12,016 bases of DNA from an uncultured Endomicrobiia bacterium. Lineage in GTDB: Bacteria; Elusimicrobiota; Endomicrobiia; Endomicrobiales; Endomicrobiaceae. Below the pieces are notes generated by a model. It was given only the letters and a program-made list of their open reading frames with translations. It was not told the DNA's origin and did not search any database. Positions 7,102 to 12,016 of this stretch are shown in pieces. The stretch is from NCBI GenBank assembly GCA_905236115.1, contig CAJOOL010000137.1, positions 1-12,016 on the forward strand, given 5' to 3'. Position numbers and translations under genes: made by a program. Position 1 is the first letter of the stretch, and each line of letters opens with the position of its first letter.

Positions 7102-8451
7102 TTATTTCTCCCTGTCTACTATAATAAACATAAATTCGGCTTCCGTTACAAGTTTTCCGTCCACAAAAGCCTCGCCTCTTACCTTGCCTTTTCTTCCGCC
7201 GTCTCTTATTACTTCCACTTTCATTTCCAAAACATCGCCGGGAATAACGGTTTTTCTGAATTTAACTTTATCTATCCCCATAAAATATGCAAGGCAGTTT
7301 CTTAAATCCGGTCTTGACAGAAACATTACGCATGAGGTCTGTGCCATGGCTTCCACTATCAAAACGCCCGGCATTATAGGCTGACCGGGAAAATGCCCCT
7401 GAAAAAACGGCTCATTTCCGCTGACGGCCTTATATCCGGTTGCTTTTTTCGGATCCGAGGAAAGTTTTATTCTGTCAATCATAAGAATGGGATATCTGTG
7501 AGGAATAATTTTCTGTATCTGTGCGGAATTAAGAATTTTACCTTCAATATTTTCAACTTCCGTATTTATATTTTCCGTCATTTTCGCTCCTTGAGAAGCC
7601 GTTTCCTTAACAACCAAAGCCTTGGAAACAAACTCTTTTATAAAATTTAAATTATTTTTATGTCCCGGCTTTTCGGCAACGATTCTTGCTTTTATCTGTT
7701 TGCCGGCAAGAGAAATATCGCCTATCAAATCCAAAATCTTGTGACGGACAAATTCGTCTTCAAATCTCAAAGGGTCTTTATTGTAAATACCTGCAGGGCC
7801 TATAACTATTGCATTTTCCAAACTTCCGCCTTTGGCAAGGCCGTTTGCCTGAAGTGCTTCTATTTCAAAATCAAAACAGAAAGTTCTGGCAGGTGCTATT
7901 TCGTTTAAGAAAACATCTTTTGTTATTTCAAACGCCGCATGCTGATATGCCAAAAAAGGATGATCATAACCGATAGAGCATTCTATTTCCAGCTTGTCGC
8001 TCGGATATGCGGTAATTTTGGTTTTTCCGTCGGTAAACGTTACCGGTTCTTTTATGACATAAAATTCTTTTTCTTCGTCCAGCTCTTTAATGCCTGCTTC
8101 CAAAATTTTCTGTGCTATAATCTTTGCACTGCCGTCAACGATAGGCGGTTCGTTATTTGTTATCTCTATTATAAGATTATCTATACCCAATGCAAAACAC
8201 GTAGACAAAATATGTTCTATCGTATGAATTTGAACATTTCCCTGTTGTATGGTTGTGCCTCTTATTGCAACACCGGAAGACAGGCTGTTCCAGTCGGCTT
8301 TTATATCTGTTTTTTCCGGTAAATCCGTTCTGATAAAATGAATGCCGGTATTTTTTTCGGCAGGCTTAAAAATCATTTTACTTTTGTTGCCGGTATGCAG
8401 ACCGACGCCTTCTATTACCGCTTCTTTTTCTATGGTGGTTTGTTTTGCCAT
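7102..8451 (-). CDS. lpxC/fabZ: Bifunctional LpxC-FabZ: UDP-3-O-acyl-GlcNAc deacetylase / 3-hydroxyacyl-ACP dehydratase
   Basis: This 449-residue protein joins two enzymes. LpxC (about residues 1-280) is the zinc deacetylase that commits the pathway to lipid A. It shows GLHTG (17-21), HTIEH (76-80, with Glu79 and the first zinc ligand His80), PARTF (187-191), FVRHKILDLIGD (234-245, zinc ligands His237 and Asp241) and KPGHKNN with catalytic His264. FabZ (about 303-449) dehydrates 3-hydroxyacyl-ACP in fatty-acid elongation. It shows IIPHRYP (315-321), EPFFQGHFPGQPIMPGV (347-363, active-site His353) and VEAMAQT with Glu367. The linker (about 281-303) is polar. Such fusions are well known in Bacteroidota and related phyla, and place competing users of the same 3-hydroxyacyl-ACP pool in one chain. 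A GAGGA in the end of lpxD precedes the ATG. Met291 in the linker has its own strong ribosome binding site. Confidence 0.96.
   Translation of the reverse strand: MAKQTTIEKEAVIEGVGLHTGNKSKMIFKPAEKNTGIHFIRTDLPEKTDIKADWNSLSSGVAIRGTTIQQGNVQIHTIEHILSTCFALGIDNLIIEITNNEPPIVDGSAKIIAQKILEAGIKELDEEKEFYVIKEPVTFTDGKTKITAYPSDKLEIECSIGYDHPFLAYQHAAFEITKDVFLNEIAPARTFCFDFEIEALQANGLAKGGSLENAIVIGPAGIYNKDPLRFEDEFVRHKILDLIGDISLAGKQIKARIVAEKPGHKNNLNFIKEFVSKALVVKETASQGAKMTENINTEVENIEGKILNSAQIQKIIPHRYPILMIDRIKLSSDPKKATGYKAVSGNEPFFQGHFPGQPIMPGVLIVEAMAQTSCVMFLSRPDLRNCLAYFMGIDKVKFRKTVIPGDVLEMKVEVIRDGGRKGKVRGEAFVDGKLVTEAEFMFIIVDREK
7587..7592 (-). promoter_or_regulatory. Internal Shine-Dalgarno for a possible separate FabZ start at Met291 of LpxC-FabZ
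   Basis: AAGGAG on the minus strand lies exactly five bases before an in-frame ATG at 7581, which is residue 291, in the linker between the two domains. Initiation there would make a 159-residue FabZ of nearly normal free-standing size (7102-7581). The site and spacing are directly visible. Use of the start, and the idea that it is a relic of separate genes, are inference. Confidence 0.55.
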
Positions 8452-8455
8452 TAAC

Positions 8456-9505
8456 TTATTCCTCTATATTTAACTTTTTTATTATCTTTTTAATTTGAGA
8501 ATATATTTTAGGTAATTTTTTTATAACCGCGAAAGTCTGTAAATGTTCTTTTATCGGCTGCAAAGGATAACCTACCACAACTTCGCCGTCTTTTATGTTT
8601 CCGCTGATACCGCTCTTGGCACCGACCATAACATTGTTGCCTACAGTTACATGACCGACTATGCCTACCTGCCCGGCAAGAGTGGTATGATTACCGATTT
8701 TTGTGGAACCGGCAATGCCCACCTGTGCAACTATTATGGAATTATTTCCTATATGAACATTATGTGCTATCATTACAAGGTTATCTATTTTTGTGTTATT
8801 GCCTATGTATGTCGTAGTATTGGGAAGAGTAGCTCTGTCTATGGTAGTATTGGCACCGATTTCAACGTTATTTCCTATTTCCACATAACCGAGCTGAGGT
8901 TTCTTTAACATCTGCTCGCCCATAGGAATAAAACCAAACCCCTCTCCGCCGATAACGACACCGGAATTTATTATGCAGTCATCTCCTATTTTGGTATCTT
9001 CTCTGATTGTTACATTGGGATAAATTATACAATTTTTACCGATTTTTACATTTTCGCCGATAAATACATTGGCCATTATTTTTGTATTACCGCCGATTTC
9101 GGTATTTTCTTCTATGACGGTATTATGCCCGACGGAAATATCTTTGCCCAGCTTGACGGTTTCGGCTATTTCGGCTTTTGCACTTATGCCCGGCTTTATT
9201 TTGGCAAGTTTTTCTTTATACATTATGGTTAAAAATTCACCGTAAGCAAGCTGAGGATCGGCAACAGTAATAAAATTTTTATCTTTATATCCGCTGTAGT
9301 CAAACTTATCAGCTATTAAAACCGCAGCGGCTTTAGTGTCTTTTAAAAAATGAACGTATTTATCGTTTCCCAGAAAAGTTATCTCGTCATTTTCAGCATT
9401 TTCCAAAGTATTTATGCCGTTAATAACAAAATCTTCGGAAATTTGCGTCTGCAAAACCAATTTCCCTTTAACAAGTTCTGCAATTTGTTTTAATGTTAAA
9501 TTCAT
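8456..9505 (-). CDS. lpxD: UDP-3-O-(3-hydroxyacyl)glucosamine N-acyltransferase LpxD
   Basis: LpxD adds the second 3-hydroxyacyl chain, to the 2-amino group, after LpxC has deacetylated the sugar. The 349-residue length is normal for the family. Residues 1-100 form the uridine-binding N-terminal domain (MNLTLKQIAELVKG at the start, ITFLGNDKY at 42-50). Residues 105-320 are left-handed beta-helix hexapeptide repeats. GGEGFGF (186-192) and DNLVMIAHNVHIG (241-253) are family motifs; His248 should be the catalytic base (E. coli His239), and His285 in GIVGHVTVG matches the second active-site His. The C-terminal Lys-rich helix (321-349) may bind ACP. AGGAG at 9511-9515 overlaps the bamA stop and lies five bases before the ATG, so translation is likely linked. 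The gap to lpxC-fabZ is four bases. Confidence 0.96.
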   Translation of the reverse strand: MNLTLKQIAELVKGKLVLQTQISEDFVINGINTLENAENDEITFLGNDKYVHFLKDTKAAAVLIADKFDYSGYKDKNFITVADPQLAYGEFLTIMYKEKLAKIKPGISAKAEIAETVKLGKDISVGHNTVIEENTEIGGNTKIMANVFIGENVKIGKNCIIYPNVTIREDTKIGDDCIINSGVVIGGEGFGFIPMGEQMLKKPQLGYVEIGNNVEIGANTTIDRATLPNTTTYIGNNTKIDNLVMIAHNVHIGNNSIIVAQVGIAGSTKIGNHTTLAGQVGIVGHVTVGNNVMVGAKSGISGNIKDGEVVVGYPLQPIKEHLQTFAVIKKLPKIYSQIKKIIKKLNIEE

Positions 9506-9510
9506 TTTAT

Positions 9511-9516
9511 CTCCTA
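9511..9516 (-). promoter_or_regulatory. lpxD ribosome binding site overlapping the bamA stop codon
   Basis: On the minus strand TAGGAG contains both the TAG stop of bamA (9516-9514) and the AGGAG of lpxD, five bases before its ATG at 9505. This tight arrangement supports cotranslation of the two genes. Confidence 0.75.
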
Positions 9517-11853
9517 AAATACATTTCCTATCGTAAAATAGAACTGCTGCAAATCTTCGCCGCGTTTGTGGTTCAGCCCGTAACCCCAGTCAAGCCTTAA
9601 CGGAAAAACGGGAGTTGCAAATCTGATACCGAAACCTACGCCGGACTTCAAATAATACTCGTTATTTTCGTCATTATCGGTTCCGAAGCCGAAATTAACG
9701 TGATTTATATCTTTCCACGTTCCGCCTATGTCATAGAAGAAAGCTCCCTGCAGAATAGTTTTCCTCTTTTCGCGAACTATAGGAAACTTATATTCCACAT
9801 TTGCAACGGTCATTATTTTTCCGCCGTTGTAAGGACCTATTTCCGTTCTGTATTTATAACCTCTGACGGTGTCTGCTCCGCCGACATAATATTTTTCATA
9901 CAGAGGAACATCGGACGAATTTCCGTAACTTTCTATCCAGCCCGCATTAATATTTATGGACAAAACGAACTTCCAGAACGTAGGGAAAAACCACGTTCCT
10001 CTGACGGAATTTCTGACATAATTAACATTCCCGCCGAACGGTCCGCCGGCTACATTTATTCCGTAAGAATATCTGACGCCTTTTGAAGCATCGTAAATAT
10101 AATCTCTGGAATCATAAACTATCTGAGCACGGACGCTTGATGTTCTGTCCTTTGCAAGGTCGGGATCGTTTAATATTTCCTGTTTAAGTTCATCGGAATC
10201 TATATCAAACAATCTTACATGCTCGTAAGTATATCCGAAAAGCAACGAAAGTTTATCGTCTATTCTGGGGCTTATGGATACGGAACCGCCCAGTCTTCCC
10301 TCTCTGTAAGCATCGCTGGTATTATGATAATCTCTTAAACGGACTATGTCATAAACGGACAAACCCAAACTCATAGGCTTTCCTAAAAACCATGGCTCAG
10401 TCCAGTCCAATTCATAATTTTGTCTTCTTGCACCAAACTCCCACAAAAGGTTCAGCCTTTGAGCTCTTCCGAATAAATTCATGTGCTGAAGCTGAATGGA
10501 ACCGACAAATTTATCTACAGAAGAATACCCCGCTCCGGCAGTTATCATGCCCGGTTTTCCCTCGGTAATATTAAAAGCAAGGTTCATTATATCTGAAGCT
10601 CCCGTAGGCATAATATTCGGTTCAGCTCCGTCAATAAAACCCAAATTATAGATTTTCTCCATACTTCTTCTTACTTTACCGGAAGAAAAAACATCGCCCG
10701 GTTTAAGAAGAATTTCTCTTCTTATGGTCAAATCTTTTGTTTTTGTCAGCCCATCCACGTAAACATCGCCGACATAGACGATATTATTTTCCTGTATATT
10801 GTATGTAACGTCTACCAATCCGTCATTTTTGGAATATTTATTTTTTTTCTTTTTTATCTTTTTATTTTTAGCGTTTTCCGGCATTTCGGATTTTTGAAAA
10901 TCCGGAGCGATGTAAGAATGCAGATACCCTCTGTCGGAATATGCATCGTATACGCCGTTTAACAATTCAAGAATTTTTTCCTGATTAAATATCTCATTTT
11001 TCTTGATTGAAGAATTTTTCAATAAATCCTTGGAAGATATAACGGTATTTCCGTCAAAAGAAATTTTGCCTATTCTGTAACGCGTTCCCTCGTTGACATT
11101 TAACGTAATAAACATTTTTGTTCTTTCGTCATTATATTTTATTACGGGTTCGTCAACGGAAAAATCCATAAAACCGCGGTTCTTATAATACGCTGTAATT
11201 GCGGCCATATCGTTTTTCAAAGTTTCTTCTTTAAAAACTTTTTTCTTTTTTGTTTTGGCTTGTTTTTTTATCTTTTTAGGTTTAAAACTTTCCACGCCCT
11301 CAACATACAAATCACCTATAAGAACTTTATTATTTTCGGTAATAAGAAAAGTTATGGTCATTATATTGGTATCTTCGTCGGTGGTAGGATACACTTCCAT
11401 TCGGCAGTCCGCATAGCCTTTATCCCTGTATAAGGTTAAAATTTTTCTTTTGGTTTCTTCCAGCTCGGAAAAATTATAAAAATCTTTTTCTTTTAATGTC
11501 GCTTCGCTTTTCAGTTTCCCTGCGGAAAACTGCTTATTTCCCTTAAAAACCATACTTTTTATATACGGTTTTTCCGTCAATTTAAACTTAACGATTTTTT
11601 TATCTTTGTCTACGGCAATTTCGGCATTATCAAAATATCCCAGTCCCAAAATAGTTCTCAAATCTTCTCTTGCCAAAGATGCGGAATAAACTTTCCCTTT
11701 TTTCATTTTTATTTCCGAACGGACTGTCTTGGGCTTAACGTTCTGCAGGCCGTCAAAAACAATATTTTTTATTCTGAACAAATCATCCGCCGCAAACAAA
11801 AACGGAACTGAAAAAATGACAAACAACATAGAAAATAATATCTTTTTCATCAT
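9514..11853 (-). CDS. bamA: Outer-membrane protein assembly factor BamA
   Basis: BamA inserts beta-barrel proteins into the outer membrane. The 779-residue protein starts with a signal peptide (1-21, ending FLFA before Ala22). Five POTRA domains follow at about 23-94, 95-174, 175-256, 257-354 and 355-432, recognisable by repeated GLGYFDNAEI, YRDKGYADCRMEV, YYKNRGFMD, YSDRGYLHSYI and YNLGFIDGAEP segments. The C-terminal barrel (about 433-779) has the conserved VRGY (663-666) of loop 6 and ends in Phe, as a beta-signal should. Two lysine-rich stretches stand out: 191-208 near the start of POTRA3, and 326-342, a likely insertion in POTRA4. Start choice: two ATGs are adjacent, and GGAAGG at 11859-11864 sits five bases before the first. 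It is the first gene of the block. TamA is the main alternative, but five POTRAs favour BamA. Confidence 0.94.
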   Translation of the reverse strand: MMKKILFSMLFVIFSVPFLFAADDLFRIKNIVFDGLQNVKPKTVRSEIKMKKGKVYSASLAREDLRTILGLGYFDNAEIAVDKDKKIVKFKLTEKPYIKSMVFKGNKQFSAGKLKSEATLKEKDFYNFSELEETKRKILTLYRDKGYADCRMEVYPTTDEDTNIMTITFLITENNKVLIGDLYVEGVESFKPKKIKKQAKTKKKKVFKEETLKNDMAAITAYYKNRGFMDFSVDEPVIKYNDERTKMFITLNVNEGTRYRIGKISFDGNTVISSKDLLKNSSIKKNEIFNQEKILELLNGVYDAYSDRGYLHSYIAPDFQKSEMPENAKNKKIKKKKNKYSKNDGLVDVTYNIQENNIVYVGDVYVDGLTKTKDLTIRREILLKPGDVFSSGKVRRSMEKIYNLGFIDGAEPNIMPTGASDIMNLAFNITEGKPGMITAGAGYSSVDKFVGSIQLQHMNLFGRAQRLNLLWEFGARRQNYELDWTEPWFLGKPMSLGLSVYDIVRLRDYHNTSDAYREGRLGGSVSISPRIDDKLSLLFGYTYEHVRLFDIDSDELKQEILNDPDLAKDRTSSVRAQIVYDSRDYIYDASKGVRYSYGINVAGGPFGGNVNYVRNSVRGTWFFPTFWKFVLSININAGWIESYGNSSDVPLYEKYYVGGADTVRGYKYRTEIGPYNGGKIMTVANVEYKFPIVREKRKTILQGAFFYDIGGTWKDINHVNFGFGTDNDENNEYYLKSGVGFGIRFATPVFPLRLDWGYGLNHKRGEDLQQFYFTIGNVF

Positions 11854-11858
11854 ATAAA

Positions 11859-11864
11859 CCTTCC
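11859..11864 (-). promoter_or_regulatory. bamA ribosome binding site
   Basis: GGAAGG on the minus strand is five bases before the first of two adjacent ATG codons (11853 and 11850) and supports the upstream one. Confidence 0.75.
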
Positions 11865-11885
11865 GATACCCAGTAATACTTATTA

Positions 11886-11914
11886 ATTTTATTAAATAAT
11901 GACTAAATAATCAA
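11886..11914 (-). promoter_or_regulatory. Sigma70-type promoter upstream of bamA
   Basis: On the minus strand TTGATT (11914-11909) and TAAAAT (11891-11886) are separated by exactly 17 bases, matching four of six and five of six consensus positions. Transcription would start about seven bases downstream, giving a leader of roughly 25-30 bases that contains the GGAAGG site. It is the only good promoter I see in the window, and could drive the whole lpx block. AT-rich DNA gives chance matches, so this is moderately sure. Confidence 0.6.
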
Positions 11915-11949
11915 CAAAAAAAATGCAGAAAGATTTTTGACAGACGAAA

Positions 11950-11963
11950 ACATTCAGGAATGT
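11950..11963. repeat. 14-bp palindrome upstream of the bamA promoter; possible operator
   Basis: ACATTC-AG-GAATGT is a perfect inverted repeat with six-base arms and a two-base centre, about 35 bases upstream of the -35 box. A second, interleaved pair TGACA (11938-11942) and TGTCA (11961-11965) is also present. It could be a regulator site or the end of a neighbouring unit; chance is quite possible. The remaining bases 11964-12016 hold nothing I can name. Confidence 0.25.
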
Positions 11964-12016
11964 CAGCATGGATAAACAACACAGGTATGTTATATAACTT
12001 ATTTGAAAAATTTTAA

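Noticed and set aside
11964..12016. Short plus-strand start (ATGGATAAACAA) near the right edge
   Set aside because: It meets a stop after nine codons and has no ribosome binding site.

Overview
The window is AT-rich and carries a tightly packed block of genes, all read on the minus strand (right to left). It codes for outer-membrane and lipopolysaccharide functions, so the organism is a diderm (Gram-negative-type) bacterium. The lpxC-fabZ fusion followed by lpxA, and a SprA-family protein, are habits best known from Bacteroidota and relatives (FCB group). LpxI instead of LpxH, and a TMTC-like glycosyltransferase fused to TPRs, point away from typical Bacteroidota. My tentative guess is Elusimicrobiota or another deep lineage near the FCB/PVC groups; this is inference without any database search.

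Layout from right to left. Positions 11854-12016 hold no gene but a good sigma70-type promoter (11886-11914), a 14-bp palindrome upstream of it and a strong ribosome binding site. Then come bamA (9514-11853), lpxD (8456-9505), an lpxC-fabZ fusion (7102-8451), lpxA (6329-7099) and lpxI (5505-6305), with gaps of 8, 4, 2 and 23 bases. After an 84-base gap containing an AT-rich direct repeat comes a 980-residue membrane GT-C glycosyltransferase-like protein with TPRs and a 43-residue repeated coiled coil (2478-5420). Its stop codon overlaps by one base (TAATG) the start of a large secreted protein that runs off the left edge (1-2478, 826 codons seen). This last reading frame has no stop anywhere in the window. 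By motif order I assign it to the SprA family, the giant outer-membrane translocon of the type IX secretion system.

How the genes work together: LpxA, LpxC, LpxD and LpxI catalyse the first four steps from UDP-GlcNAc to lipid X; FabZ supplies fatty-acid elongation intermediates; BamA inserts beta-barrels into the membrane that the lipid A builds. The SprA-like protein would itself be a very large beta-barrel client of BamA, and the TMTC-like protein may glycosylate exported proteins. The most notable points are the SprA-like gene coupled to a glycosyltransferase beside a lipid A operon, and a strong internal ribosome binding site in the lpxC-fabZ fusion that could give separate FabZ.
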